Shown here in pieces: positions 7,500 to 17,000 of a DNA stretch of 64,000 bases (the first letter of the stretch is position 1; each line of letters starts with the position of its first letter). Under the pieces are notes generated by a model. It searched no databases. It was given only the letters and a program-made list of their open reading frames with translations, and was not told the origin of the DNA. A program made the translations under genes and the position numbers. This DNA comes from Actinoplanes sandaracinus. Lineage in GTDB: Bacteria > Actinomycetota > Actinomycetes > Mycobacteriales > Micromonosporaceae. The stretch lies in the NCBI RefSeq assembly GCF_030009775.1, contig NZ_JASCTH010000013.1, positions 62,001 through 126,000 on the forward strand. The letters run 5' to 3'.

Positions 7500-8657
7500 T
7501 CAGGCGTCCGTGGCGACCCGGGAGAGGTAAGCGTCGACCTCGCGGCGCATGTGGTCCGGAACGCCCTGGAACTGCAGGCCGATCTCGGCGTTGTCGCCGC
7601 GGACCACCCGGCGCACCACCCGCACGTCGGCGGCGCCGTTCAGGCCGTCGATCACGAATTCGGCCCGCGCCAGGTCACCGACCGCGATCTTGAGGCCGCC
7701 CGGGACGATGCAGCCCAGACCGTCGGAGCTGAGGTCCATCATCTCGGCGGCGACCGGCGCCGGGCGGGACGCGAGCTGCAGCCGGACCGAGCCCTGCACC
7801 GGCAGCCGGTCGTGCCGGCGCCGTTCCAGCCGTTCGGCCACATCGGAGAGGTCGCCGATCTGGGCCATCGTCGCGTCCACACTCCGGTGCAGCCGCCGGA
7901 CGATGTCGTGCTGATGGTCGGCGATCCCGCCGAGGTGGCGCATCGCGTCCTCGATGTCGCCGACGTCGGAGATGATCGCGTGGAGGGTCTGGCCCATCTG
8001 CGCCACGTCCGACTCCAGCACGGCGATGGTGCTGGTGATCTGCTCGGTCGAGTCGGCGGTGGTGTCGGCCAGACTCTTCACCTCGTCGGCGACCACCGCG
8101 AAGCCGCTGCCGGCCGCACCCGCCCGCACCGCCTCGATGGTCGCGTTGAGAGCCAGCAGCCGGGTCTGCGACGCGATCCCGGAGATCACGCCGGCGATCC
8201 CGGCCACCCGGCGCAGGCTGGCGTTGAGCGCGGTGGCCGCCTCGTCGGCGCTGCGTGCCCGCTGGACCAGCGCGTTGGCCGCGTCATTGGTGACCGTCAC
8301 CCGCTCGTTGGTGGCGGCCGCCGCGTCCCGGGCCGCGCCGACCTGCACCACCACGTCCTTGAGCTTGCCGCCGATCACCTCGGCGGTGTCGTCGATCGCC
8401 GCCCGGGCCCGCCGCCTCAACCGCTGGTTGAGCTCGCGCTGCTGGGCCTGGTTGGCCTGCGCCTGGGTCTCCAGCTCGGCTCGGAGCCGCTCCAACTCGG
8501 CGTCGCGTTCCCGCAGTGCGTCGGTGAGTTCCGCGAGGGCCGTCCCGTCGCCGGCGTCACCCGCGCCGAGGGCGGCCCGGCGGCCGCGCCGGCGGACCAC
8601 GAACACACCGGCCGCCACCACGACCAGCGTTCCGAGAAGGATCAACCAGATGGGCAT
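7500..8657 (-). CDS. Membrane-anchored chemoreceptor signalling domain fused to a PilZ domain
   Basis: This 385-residue protein has one N-terminal transmembrane segment (residues 3-21), a coiled coil (about 45-85), a methyl-accepting-chemotaxis-protein signalling region (about 90-275; hairpin tip GIASQTRLLALNATIEA and the following FAVVADEVKSLA), and a C-terminal PilZ domain (about 282-380). The PilZ domain shows the c-di-GMP signature RHDRLP plus DLSSDGLG. There is no periplasmic sensor. It could link c-di-GMP level to a chemosensory or motility output at the membrane. Actinoplanes-type bacteria have motile spores, so such a role is plausible but inferred. The start has a GGTGGGGG ribosome site. 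Confidence 0.88.
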   Translation of the reverse strand: MPIWLILLGTLVVVAAGVFVVRRRGRRAALGAGDAGDGTALAELTDALRERDAELERLRAELETQAQANQAQQRELNQRLRRRARAAIDDTAEVIGGKLKDVVVQVGAARDAAAATNERVTVTNDAANALVQRARSADEAATALNASLRRVAGIAGVISGIASQTRLLALNATIEAVRAGAAGSGFAVVADEVKSLADTTADSTEQITSTIAVLESDVAQMGQTLHAIISDVGDIEDAMRHLGGIADHQHDIVRRLHRSVDATMAQIGDLSDVAERLERRRHDRLPVQGSVRLQLASRPAPVAAEMMDLSSDGLGCIVPGGLKIAVGDLARAEFVIDGLNGAADVRVVRRVVRGDNAEIGLQFQGVPDHMRREVDAYLSRVATDA

Positions 8658-8750
8658 CAGGTGGAAACCCCCACCGGTAGCGCGTACGTCGTAATGATCT
8701 GACGCTACCGTGCGGGGATCATCCCTGTACGCCGTTCGCCGGTCCCTCCG

Positions 8751-9236
8751 TCACGCCGCCAGGATGGCGTCGATCTGGCCCATCGCCTGGCGCATGCCCT
8801 CCTCCATGCCCATCTCCGCCATGCGCTCCAGCTGCTCGGCGCTGCGGAACGTGGAGACCGTGGTCATCCGGGCGCCGGAGCCGGTCGCCTCCAGGGTGAC
8901 CACGCAGTGGGTGATGTCCGACGGGTCGACCGGGTCGCCGTTGTCGTCGGCGAATCCGTCGTCGAACTCCAGGCGGTGCGGCTCCTCGACGGCGGTGATG
9001 GCCCACCAGCCGCCGGCCTTGGTGCCGTCCGGGCCGGTCATGTGGTAGCGGACGTCGCCGCCCGGCTTGAACTCGTAGCGGTCGAAGGTGGCCGGCCAGG
9101 TCGGCGGGCCCCACCAGCGCTCCAGTTTGCGCGGGTCGGCCCAGACCTGCCAGACCCGGTCGACCGGGGCCGCGAACTCGGCGACGAAGGTCAGCGTCAA
9201 CGCGTTGACGTCCTTTTCTGAGCTGATGACCGTCAC
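8751..9236 (-). CDS. SRPBCC (AHSA1-like) domain protein
   Basis: This 161-residue protein has the START/Bet v1-like fold of the AHSA1 family: the AAPVDRVWQVWADPRKLERW helix and the conserved WWGPPTW follow near the N-terminus, and TTVSTFRSAEQLERM near the C-terminal helix. Such proteins bind hydrophobic ligands. Its GTG start overlaps the stop of the upstream ArsR gene by 4 bp, an arrangement found very often (ArsR-SRPBCC pairs). It is probably co-transcribed with and controlled by that regulator. The ligand is unknown. Confidence 0.85.
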   Translation of the reverse strand: MTVISSEKDVNALTLTFVAEFAAPVDRVWQVWADPRKLERWWGPPTWPATFDRYEFKPGGDVRYHMTGPDGTKAGGWWAITAVEEPHRLEFDDGFADDNGDPVDPSDITHCVVTLEATGSGARMTTVSTFRSAEQLERMAEMGMEEGMRQAMGQIDAILAA

Positions 9237-9553
9237 TGCTCATCCTCCTCAAGGATCTGTTCGATGCCGGCGGCCCGTTGCCGCCAGAGTGCCTCGTAAC
9301 CGTCCAGCAACCGCGTCATCCGGCGCAGCGGCTCGACCTCTCCGTGCACGATCTGCTCCCGTCCGCGGCGGGTCTTGCTGACCAGCGCCGCCCGCTCCAG
9401 CACCGCGACGTGTTTCTGCACCGCGGCGAAACTCATCGGATAGGCCCGGGCCAACTCGGACACGGACTGCCCGGACCGGATCACCCTGGTCAGGATGTCC
9501 CGGCGGGTGGCGTCCGCCAGCGCGTGGAAGACGTCGTCCGCACCTACAACCAT
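9233..9553 (-). CDS. ArsR-family transcriptional repressor
   Basis: This 106-residue winged-helix regulator has the ArsR fold: FHALADATRRDILTRVI, then the recognition helix SELARAYPMSFAAVQKHVAVLE, and a wing with KTRRGREQ. It lacks the metal-binding ELCVCDL motif, so it is the SdpR-like subgroup that pairs with SRPBCC proteins rather than a metal sensor. It overlaps the SRPBCC gene by 4 bp. The start codon lies inside a perfect palindrome that is its probable operator. No ribosome site is visible, suggesting leaderless translation. Confidence 0.88.
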   Translation of the reverse strand: MVVGADDVFHALADATRRDILTRVIRSGQSVSELARAYPMSFAAVQKHVAVLERAALVSKTRRGREQIVHGEVEPLRRMTRLLDGYEALWRQRAAGIEQILEEDEQ

Positions 9554-9562
9554 GTGGTTGTA
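9545..9562. promoter_or_regulatory. ArsR autoregulatory operator over the start codon
   Basis: TACAACCA and TGGTTGTA form a perfect 8-bp palindrome around TG, and the gene's ATG lies inside it. A TAACGT box 8 bp upstream of the ATG could be the -10 element of a leaderless transcript. Repressor bound here would block both polymerase and transcript start. Confidence 0.65.
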
Positions 9563-9641
9563 CGTTAGTCGCTGCCGGGCCGCCGGGCAACCCCGCCGGA
9601 GTTCTCTTCAGTGTCGAAGGAGGCCGCCGATAGGTGGGGCC

Positions 9642-9824
9642 ATGACCATCAGCATCGGAACCTCGCACACACCGTCCTCGCGGGAGACGAACGCCGCGTG
9701 GCTGCTGCGGTTGCGGGAGGACTGTGACCGGCGCGCCGTCACGGTGGTGCGCGCCACGGGCGACGGCGAGCAGGAGGTCATCGCGGACCTGCTGAGCAGC
9801 CCGGCGGAATCAAGCGGCGGCTGA
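9642..9824 (+). CDS. Small hypothetical protein (60 aa)
   Basis: A 60-residue ORF beginning MTISIGTSHTPSSRETN and continuing with a basic helix (AAWLLRLREDCDRRA) and a short strand. Codon use matches the genome. No ribosome site at ideal distance is present, though AAGGAGG occurs about 20 bp upstream. No family is recognised. It sits alone between two leftward operons. Confidence 0.45.
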   Translation: MTISIGTSHTPSSRETNAAWLLRLREDCDRRAVTVVRATGDGEQEVIADLLSSPAESSGG

Positions 9825-9851
9825 GTTTCTCGCTCGCGACGCCGGCCGGGC

Positions 9852-10460
9852 TCAGTGCAGGACGGCCAGCGCCTCGGCGAGCGCGTCGGTGGCGTCCTTC
9901 ACGTCGACCTCGCGCATCCGCAGCGGGCCGCCCGTCTCGGTCAGCAGGGCGGCGTGCGCGCCACCGGCGTAGACCGGCGCGAACCCGATGTCCCGGATGA
10001 TCTGCGCGGTGGCCTCACGGGCGTCCCGCTGGTCGGTGCAGACGTATTCGGTGAGCAGCGGGTCGTGCCCGCGCCGCCGGCTCAGCACGTCGGTGGAGAC
10101 GGTGTTGAAGGCCTTCGCCCAGTGCGCCTCCGGCGCCCAGTCCATCAGGATCTCCAGGCCCGAGACGCTCTCCGGGACATCCGGGTTGGTGGCGTCGATC
10201 ACCACCTTGTCGGCGATCACGCCCCGGGTCATCTCCACCGCCTCGTGCGCGGACGACCAGTTCGGGCTGAAGATGATCACGTCGGCGAAGGCCGCCGCCT
10301 GCGGGATCGCCATCACCCGCAACGGCACGTCCTCGTGGTCCATCTGCTTGCGCAGCCGCTCCGGGTGGCGCGAGGTGACCGCGACGTCGTGCCCGCTCTC
10401 GGCGCACCACCGTGCCAGCGTCCCGCCGAGCTGACCCGCACCAATGACCCCGATCCGCAT
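9852..10460 (-). CDS. NAD(P)-binding reductase, NADPH:F420-reductase-like
   Basis: This 202-residue protein starts directly with a Rossmann dinucleotide-binding motif (MRIGVIGAGQLGGTLARW) followed by TSRHPERL, which recalls the phosphate-binding residues of NADP-specific enzymes. The body (VVIDATNPD, KAFNTVSTD) matches the F420-dependent NADP reductase/NAD(P)-binding family 2. It could reduce F420 or a small carbonyl compound; the exact reaction cannot be read. It lies 21 bp downstream of the TetR gene and is probably in its transcript. Confidence 0.82.
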   Translation of the reverse strand: MRIGVIGAGQLGGTLARWCAESGHDVAVTSRHPERLRKQMDHEDVPLRVMAIPQAAAFADVIIFSPNWSSAHEAVEMTRGVIADKVVIDATNPDVPESVSGLEILMDWAPEAHWAKAFNTVSTDVLSRRRGHDPLLTEYVCTDQRDAREATAQIIRDIGFAPVYAGGAHAALLTETGGPLRMREVDVKDATDALAEALAVLH

Positions 10461-10481
10461 GGCTCAAGGGTGCGCGCCGGA

Positions 10482-11099
10482 TCACCCGGCCGAGTGGGAA
10501 ACTCCGAAATCGCCGTACAGCATCCGCAGCTCCACCGTGACCAGGTCGCCGACCAGCTCCTCCGGGTCGCTCGCGCCGGCCAGGGCGGCGGTGCGCAGGT
10601 CGTCGATCAGCCCGGCCAGCACCCGTGGCGCCGGGCCGTCGGGGGCCAGGCCGGCCGCCCGGTCGCGCTCGATCCGGGCGGCGAGCCGGTCCACGTGGGC
10701 GGCCCGCATGCCGTCGCGCCACTGCGCCAGCGGCGGGCAGCCGGGCGCGGCGGCCAGCGCGCCGGCCAGCAGCCGGCCCTGGTCGCGCCAGAGCACGGCC
10801 AGGCTGGTCAGGGCCTGGCGCAGCGCGCCGGCGTCGGGGCCGGTGCCGTCCAGCCAGGGGCCGGCGTCGCGGCCGAGCTCACCGGTGATGCCGTGCAGCA
10901 GGGCGACCACCACGGCGATTTTGGAGTCGAAGTAGAAGTAGAAGCTGGACCGAGAGATCTCAGCACCGGCGGCGAGCTCGTCGATCGTGATGTCGGCGAG
11001 CGGCTTGCGGGCGAGCAGGACCCGGGCGGTCTCCAGGATCGCCTGTTCACGACGGTCGCCCTTGCTGGGACCGCGACGCCGGCCGGGAAGTGTGCTCAT
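10482..11099 (-). CDS. TetR-family transcriptional regulator
   Basis: This 205-residue regulator has a TetR DNA-binding domain with the recognition helix ISRSSFYFYFDSK, close to the EthR type. It is divergent from an oxidoreductase gene with 73 bp between the starts, and a palindrome lies in that gap. It probably represses the divergent gene and its own operon, which also holds the F420-reductase-like gene. The short distance and lack of a clear ribosome site hint at a short or absent leader. Confidence 0.87.
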   Translation of the reverse strand: MSTLPGRRRGPSKGDRREQAILETARVLLARKPLADITIDELAAGAEISRSSFYFYFDSKIAVVVALLHGITGELGRDAGPWLDGTGPDAGALRQALTSLAVLWRDQGRLLAGALAAAPGCPPLAQWRDGMRAAHVDRLAARIERDRAAGLAPDGPAPRVLAGLIDDLRTAALAGASDPEELVGDLVTVELRMLYGDFGVSHSAG

Positions 11100-11117
11100 C
11101 CGAACACGTTAACGCGC

Positions 11118-11134
11118 CGTCGACTTTTTCGACG
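11118..11134. promoter_or_regulatory. Candidate TetR operator in the divergent promoter
   Basis: CGTCGACTTTTTCGACG has 6-bp arms around a T-rich centre and lies between the divergent TetR and oxidoreductase genes. Another GTCGA half-site follows 5 bp later. The role is inferred from position. Confidence 0.5.
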
Positions 11135-11172
11135 TACTGTCGAGAAGCAACGACGACTTGTTGGGAGATCCG

Positions 11173-12171
11173 ATGAAAGAGATCCGCCTCGCCGCCCGTC
11201 CCGTCGGCTGGCCTACCGCCGAGACCTTCGAGATCGCCGAGACGCCGGTGCCCGAGCCCGGTCCCGGTCAGGTGCTGATCCGCAACGTCTACATGTCCGT
11301 CGACCCCTACATGCGGGGCCGGATGAACGACGTGAAGTCCTACATGCCGCCCTTCGCCGTGGGCGAGCCGCTCGACGGCGGCGCGATCGGCGAGGTGGTC
11401 ACCTCACACGCGGAGAACGTCCCGGTCGGCTCCTACGTTGTGCACAGCCTGGGCTGGCGGGAATACTCGGTGGCCGACGCCGCGCGGGTGCGGGTGGTGG
11501 ACCCGGCCGCCGCGCCGACGCTCTCGGCGTACCTCGGCCTGCTCGGCATGACCGGCCTCACCGCGTATGTCGGTCTGCTGGACATCGCCCAGTTCAAGGA
11601 AGGTGACACGGTCTTCGTGTCCGGCGCCGCCGGCGCGGTCGGCAGCGTGGTGGGGCAGATCGCCCGGCTCCGCGGCGCGAAGCGGGTCATCGGCAGCGCC
11701 GGCTCCGCCGAGAAGACCCGCCACCTGATCGACGACCTGGGCTTCGACGCCGCCTTCAACTACAAGGACGCGCCGGTCCGCGACCAGTTGCGCGCGGCCG
11801 CTCCGGACGGTGTCGACGTCTACTTCGACAACGTCGGCGGCGACCACCTCGAAGCCGCGATCAGCACGCTGAACAAGTTCGGCCGGATCGCGATGTGCGG
11901 GGCGATCGCCCAGTACAACGATGTCGCCCCGCCGGCCGCGCCGCGTAACCTGGCCTCGGCCATCGGCAAGGAGATCAACCTGCGCGGCTTCCTGGTCGGC
12001 AACCACTCGCACCGGATGCCCGATTTCGTGGCCGAGGTGGGCGGCTGGCTGCGCTCCGGCCGGATCACCGCCCGGGAGACGATCGTGGATGGTCTGGAGA
12101 ACGCTCCGGAGGCGTTCCTCGGCCTGCTTCGCGGCGACAACACCGGCAAAATGGTGGTCAAGCTCGGTTGA
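11173..12171 (+). CDS. NADP-dependent medium-chain oxidoreductase (PTGR/leukotriene B4 dehydrogenase-like)
   Basis: This 332-residue enzyme belongs to the zinc-independent medium-chain dehydrogenase/reductase superfamily. MSVDPYMRGRMND near the N-terminus and the nucleotide motif VFVSGAAGAVGSVVGQIA (about residues 150-167) followed by GSAGSAEKTRHL are typical of the prostaglandin reductase/YncB group, which reduces double bonds of enones with NADPH. The ATG at 11173 has a GGGAGA ribosome site; a TTG 15 bp upstream is less likely. Regulation by the divergent TetR gene is likely, perhaps in response to electrophilic carbonyls. Confidence 0.9.
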   Translation: MKEIRLAARPVGWPTAETFEIAETPVPEPGPGQVLIRNVYMSVDPYMRGRMNDVKSYMPPFAVGEPLDGGAIGEVVTSHAENVPVGSYVVHSLGWREYSVADAARVRVVDPAAAPTLSAYLGLLGMTGLTAYVGLLDIAQFKEGDTVFVSGAAGAVGSVVGQIARLRGAKRVIGSAGSAEKTRHLIDDLGFDAAFNYKDAPVRDQLRAAAPDGVDVYFDNVGGDHLEAAISTLNKFGRIAMCGAIAQYNDVAPPAAPRNLASAIGKEINLRGFLVGNHSHRMPDFVAEVGGWLRSGRITARETIVDGLENAPEAFLGLLRGDNTGKMVVKLG

Positions 12172-12229
12172 CCGGCGGTTCAGGGAGGCCCGGCGTCCTT
12201 TTGTGACAGGTCGTCGGGTATCTCCAGGA

Positions 12230-12247
12230 ACTGAACGGTAATTCAGT
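12230..12247. promoter_or_regulatory. Small dyad upstream of the HIRAN gene
   Basis: ACTGAA and TTCAGT flank a 6-bp centre about 100 bp before the HIRAN gene. It could be a regulator site; nothing else in this 170-bp gap is recognised. Confidence 0.3.
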
Positions 12248-12343
12248 AGCTCTAGCGATCGGACCGGATACGGAACGTATGGGTGGTCGCACTCGTCCGT
12301 ACGGGTGAGGTCACTGACGGAAAGCAGACACTAGCGTTCCCGT

Positions 12344-13912
12344 GTGGCGAATCGGTTCCAACTCTGGGGACAAGCGGGCTGGGCAAGCGCCGAAGTGGTC
12401 GGCGAGACGCACTACGCGAAAGCGATACGTGCGCTCTTCGGCAACGACTTCGACCCGCGCGGGACCGACATAACCGTACCCGTCCAGCTCATCCCCGACC
12501 GCAACAATCGGCACGACCGCAACGCCGTCGGCGTCTGGTCGGGAAACAGCCTGCTCGGCCACCTGCCACGGCCCGAGGCGGCGCGGTATGTCCAGGTTCT
12601 CACCACGCTCACCAGCCGTGACCTGATCCCCGAGGTCAGCGCCCGGATCACCGGCCGTGAGTGGGGCGCCGCCGACGGCCGTCCGGCCGCCTTCGACGGC
12701 TCCATCCGGCTCGACCTCGCCGAGCCGCACATGCTCGTCCCCGCCAACGCTCCTCCGTTCCAGGATCACCGCCTCCTGCCGTCCGGCTCGGCCGTGCAGG
12801 TCGTCGGCCAGCAGCAGTACCTCGAAGCGCTGATCCCGCTGCTGCGGCCGGAGGGGGAGTGCTGGGCGTACGTCACCCTGCACGAGATGGCCGACCACAT
12901 GGTCGAGGTGCGCCTCGGCGACGCCCGCGTCGGCGACCTCAGTCCCAAGATGAGCGGCGAGTTGCTCCCGACCCTGCGCCACCTGGCCGAGCAGGGCCTG
13001 GTGACCGCGGCCCGGGCCATCGTCCGGGGGGACAGCGGCAAGAGCGAGCTGATGCTCTACGTGGCCCGCGCCCAGGACCTGCCGGAGATCTGGCAGGGCG
13101 CGGCGAAGCGTCCGGCGGCCGGCCCGGCCGCGGGCCGCGGCGCGGCGAGCGTCCCGAGCTCCGGCGTGGCCGCCACGGGACCGGTCACGCCGGGCTCCCA
13201 CCCCGTTCCCGGTGCGGTCCCGGCCGCTCCCGCCTCGGCCGTCCCCGGCCTGAGCGGGTCCGGCGGCATGATGTCCGGTGGGCCGGCCGGAAGCGGCGGA
13301 CTGGTGCCGAACTGGGTCACCGCCGGCGAATCCCTGCCCAGCTGGGCCTCGCCGCCCTCGACGATGCCGGCGGTCGCGCCGCCGCCGGCCACGCCGCTCC
13401 CTCCCCGGTCGCCGGTCACGCCGGTCTCTCCGCCGCCGGTCACGCCGGTCTCCCCGCCGCCCGGACAGGGGATGGGGTGGGCCGCCGGCAGCGGTGCGAC
13501 GACCAGCATGTCCGCGTCCCGGTTCGAGCCGCCCGCCACCACGGTTGTCCCGCAGCGCGAGGGGCCGGGCCCGCTGGTCGCCGACCCGCCGGCCGCCGCC
13601 GCGCCGGTCAGTCCCGCGCCCGGTGACCGGAGCGGCTTCTCGATCGCCGAGACCACGGTCATCCCGGCGCTGGCCGCTGTGGTGAAGGCGCGCTCCGGGG
13701 CGACCGCCGGGAACTCGCCGGTCTCGCCGGCCCCGTCGGGCGCCGGGCCGCACGCCCCCATCCCGCCGGCGCCCACCGGCGTCAAGTTCGTGGTTCCGGC
13801 CGGGTGGCCGACCCCGCCGGCGGGCTGGTACCCGCCGGCCGGCTGGCGGCCCGACCCGGCGTGGCCGCAGGCTCCGGCCGGATGGCAGTGGTGGGTCCCG
13901 ACCTGGGACTGA
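12344..13912 (+). CDS. HIRAN-domain protein with proline-rich tail
   Basis: This 522-residue protein carries an N-terminal HIRAN domain (about residues 15-90: VVGETHYAKAIRALFG, then PVQLIPDRNNRHDRNAVGVW and LGHLPRPEAARY). HIRAN domains bind single-stranded 3' DNA ends at stalled forks or damage. A second region of about 100-255 may be a related fold (VVGQQQYLEAL and GDLSPKMSGELLPTL repeat the pattern). Residues 260-480 are a Pro/Ala/Ser-rich linker with repeated SPPPVTPVSPPP, and the C-terminus has Trp-Pro repeats (GWPTPPAGWYPPAGW). The start is GTG. It lies 154 bp before a giant helicase-nuclease gene on the same strand, so DNA repair or defence is the likely context. Confidence 0.8.
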   Translation: MANRFQLWGQAGWASAEVVGETHYAKAIRALFGNDFDPRGTDITVPVQLIPDRNNRHDRNAVGVWSGNSLLGHLPRPEAARYVQVLTTLTSRDLIPEVSARITGREWGAADGRPAAFDGSIRLDLAEPHMLVPANAPPFQDHRLLPSGSAVQVVGQQQYLEALIPLLRPEGECWAYVTLHEMADHMVEVRLGDARVGDLSPKMSGELLPTLRHLAEQGLVTAARAIVRGDSGKSELMLYVARAQDLPEIWQGAAKRPAAGPAAGRGAASVPSSGVAATGPVTPGSHPVPGAVPAAPASAVPGLSGSGGMMSGGPAGSGGLVPNWVTAGESLPSWASPPSTMPAVAPPPATPLPPRSPVTPVSPPPVTPVSPPPGQGMGWAAGSGATTSMSASRFEPPATTVVPQREGPGPLVADPPAAAAPVSPAPGDRSGFSIAETTVIPALAAVVKARSGATAGNSPVSPAPSGAGPHAPIPPAPTGVKFVVPAGWPTPPAGWYPPAGWRPDPAWPQAPAGWQWWVPTWD

Positions 13913-13943
13913 CACGTTCCCGCGCAGACTGCCGCGGCTCGGT

Positions 13944-13985
13944 AATCCGCCCGAACGGGCCTTCAGGGACTCATTCGGGCGGATT
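13944..13985. repeat. 12-bp inverted repeat between HIRAN and helicase genes
   Basis: AATCCGCCCGAA and TTCGGGCGGATT are perfect complements with an 18-nt spacer. The element is 31 bp after the HIRAN stop and 81 bp before the helicase start. It could be a terminator without a T-tract or a regulator site. A related GGGCGGATatg sequence follows directly. Confidence 0.6.
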
Positions 13986-14066
13986 CGCTGGCTTTCCTGG
14001 GCGGATATGTCGGATTAACCCGGAAAAACGGCACGGCGACCCACCTCGCCTTGCTGGAATGGGCGC

Positions 14067-17000
14067 ATGCGGTGGGATGATGCTGACGGGTTGACCGGGC
14101 GGCCGGACGCACGCGTCCGCGGAGTGCTCGAATCCTGGCGTGCCGGTCTGCTCGACCTCACCGCCTCCAACCCGCTCATCCACGTGGATCCGTGGGGGCC
14201 CGGCGTGGTGACGATCGACAACCCGTCGCCGCGCAGCGTCCTGGAGGCGCTGCAACAGGGCCGGGACTGCGGGTTCCTCGGCGTCGAGGAACAGGCCGAG
14301 GGCCCACGCCCGCGCACCACGAGCGCGTTCCAGACGCACATGACCGACGCCGAGATGGATGCCACGCTGCGGGCCCTGCGCCGCACCGACCACCGCGACC
14401 AGCTCGAGTACGGCATCTCCGCGCTCTACCTGGCGGTCGGCACACTGCACTGGGACGACGGCGAGCACGAGTACGCCAGCCCGATCCTGCTGCTGCCGGT
14501 CGACCTGGTCGACTCCGACCCACTCGACTACCCGCGGCTGCGCGCCCGGCCCGACGACCCGCTGGTCAACCCGGCCCTCTCGGTGCGTCTCAAGCAGCAC
14601 GGCGTCGAACTGCCCGCGGTGGAGAGTCTGACCGGCCTGGACGTCACCGTCTTCTGGGCGCGGCTGGACGCCGCGATCGGCGAGCACACCGAGTGGCGCA
14701 CCGACGAGGCGATCCTGCTGTCCCGGTTCACCGTGCACCGCGAGGTCGTCTACCACGATCTGGTCGACAACGAGCGGCAGATCCTCGCCCATCCGGTGGT
14801 CCGGGCCCTGGCCACCGAGGCCCGGTCCCAGATCGACGCGTTCAAGTTCGAGCCGGTCCCGGCCCGCCGCATCGACGACGTGGCCTCGCCGGACGACATC
14901 CCGCTGGTCCTGGACGCCGACGCGGGCCAGCGGGCGTGCGTGGCGGCCGCGCTGGCCGGGCGCAGTTTCGTGATGCGCGGCGCGCCCGGCACCGGCAAGT
15001 CACAGACCGTCGCCAACATGATCGCCGCCCTGATCTTCACCGGGAAGCGGGTGCTGCTGGTCTCCGAGAAGGCGGCGTCGCTGGACGTGGTCAAGGACCG
15101 CCTCGCCCAGGCCGGACTCGACGACTACCTGCTCGAACTGCACAGCGACTCGACGGGGCGGGACCACGTGGCGGCCACCCTCGCGGCCGCCCTGGACTTC
15201 ATCCCGCTGCCACCGCCGGGCCTGTCCACGGACGAACGGCAGGAGCTGCGCGAGCACCGGGAACGGCTCAACGCGTACGCCGAGGCGATGAACGAGGTGC
15301 GCGAGCCACTCGGCCACCGCCTCCACGACGTGCTCGGCATGTGCGCCCAGATGACCGACGTGCCGGCCGCGCCGGTGCCGTCGGTCCTGCCGGTCCCGCT
15401 CACCACCCAGTCCCTGCAGAAGGTGCGCGACGCCGCCGAGCGCCTCGGCCGGGCCTGGCGCCCGGCGGTGCGCGGCGACGACTTCCTGTGGCGCGACGTC
15501 GTCGACCGCAACCACCTCGACGCACGCCTGCAGCAGGCCCGGACCGCCCTGGAACACCTCGCCGAGGCGGCCTCCACCGACCCGCTCGCCGCCGCGTTCC
15601 GCACCCGCCACCTGGCCGACGCGATCGCGCTGACCACGCTCATCGGGCACGCGTCCCGCCGCCCGCCGGAGGCCGCCGACGAGTGGCTCACCCTGGACAG
15701 CCTGGAACCGGTGGCCCGCGCCGCCGAGGGCCTGCTGCGTCACCTCAAGGCGTTGCACCACGCCGAGGAGGCGGTCCGGAGCCGGGCCGGCGTCAGCTGG
15801 TCGGCACTGCCCACCCCGGCGAAACTGCCGACCGTGCCCAGCCTGGCGCACCTCGACCCGCCGCCGGTCGAGCTGCTGCCGCTCACCGCCGCGCAGGCCC
15901 GCGGCCTGGCCCGCCGGTTCGCCGACGAGTCCGACCGGCTCGAACAGCACCAGCACAGCCTGGACCGGGTCACCGCCCGGCTGGGCCTGCCGAACGTGGT
16001 GGCGTTCTCCGACCTCGGCCGGGTCTCCTCCGTCGTCGACCTGCTGACGCGGCCGGACAAGCCGGAGGCGGCCTGGTTCGACTCCGCCGGGATGACCGCC
16101 GCGCACACCGCCTCCCGGGTGCTCCAGCGGGCCGTCGACGTGGTGAAGACCGCCGAGGCGAAGGCGCGTGAGCACTTCAACGACGCGGCGCTGTCCCACC
16201 CGGTGGACGAGCTGGCCGAGCGGTTCGCCACGGTCCACAAGGGGCTGCGCAAGCTGCGGGCGCCGTACCGGCGGGACAAGAAGGAGGCCGCCGAGATCGC
16301 TCGGCCGGACGTGAAGCGCAAGCAGGCGGTGGCCAACCTCGCCGCCGCCGCCAACTGGAAGAAGGCGCTGGAGGAACTGGACCAGGCCGAGCGCCAGTAC
16401 GCGCGGATCCTAGGTCGCCACTGGCAGCGCCTCGACACCGACTTCGAGGCCATCCGCAACGCCCTCAGCACCGCCGAGGAGGTGATGCGGGTGACGCCGC
16501 CGGAGGCTCTGCCCGCCGTCATCGAACGGGTCAGCGCGGCCACCCCGAACAGCGCGATCATCCGGATCGTCTCCGAGGCCCGCAAGGAGTTCGACCGCTG
16601 GACCATGGCGCTGCGGCCCGCGCCCGAACCGGCGCCGCGTCCCCAGTTGGCGGCCGGCCCGATCCACGACGCGGTCACCTGGCTGCGGGCGCACGTCGAA
16701 CCGCTCACCGCGACGGGCGACCTGACCCATGCCTACAGCGTGGCCGCTGGACGGGACTTCACCCTCGCCGAGTCGGCCGCGATCGGCCTGCTCCGGGAGA
16801 GCGCGGCCGACGCCGCCTCGGCCCTGGCGGCCAACGCCGGCGAGTACGCCAAGGTGCTCGGCGACGCCTACCGTGGCAACCAGACCGACGTGGAGGCGCT
16901 GGCCACCGCGATGGCCTGGACCTCGGAGGCCCGCCGCATCCGGGTCGGCGTCGACACCGCCCTCACCGCCGAACAGGTCGAGGCGCTGCGCCGGTCCCGC

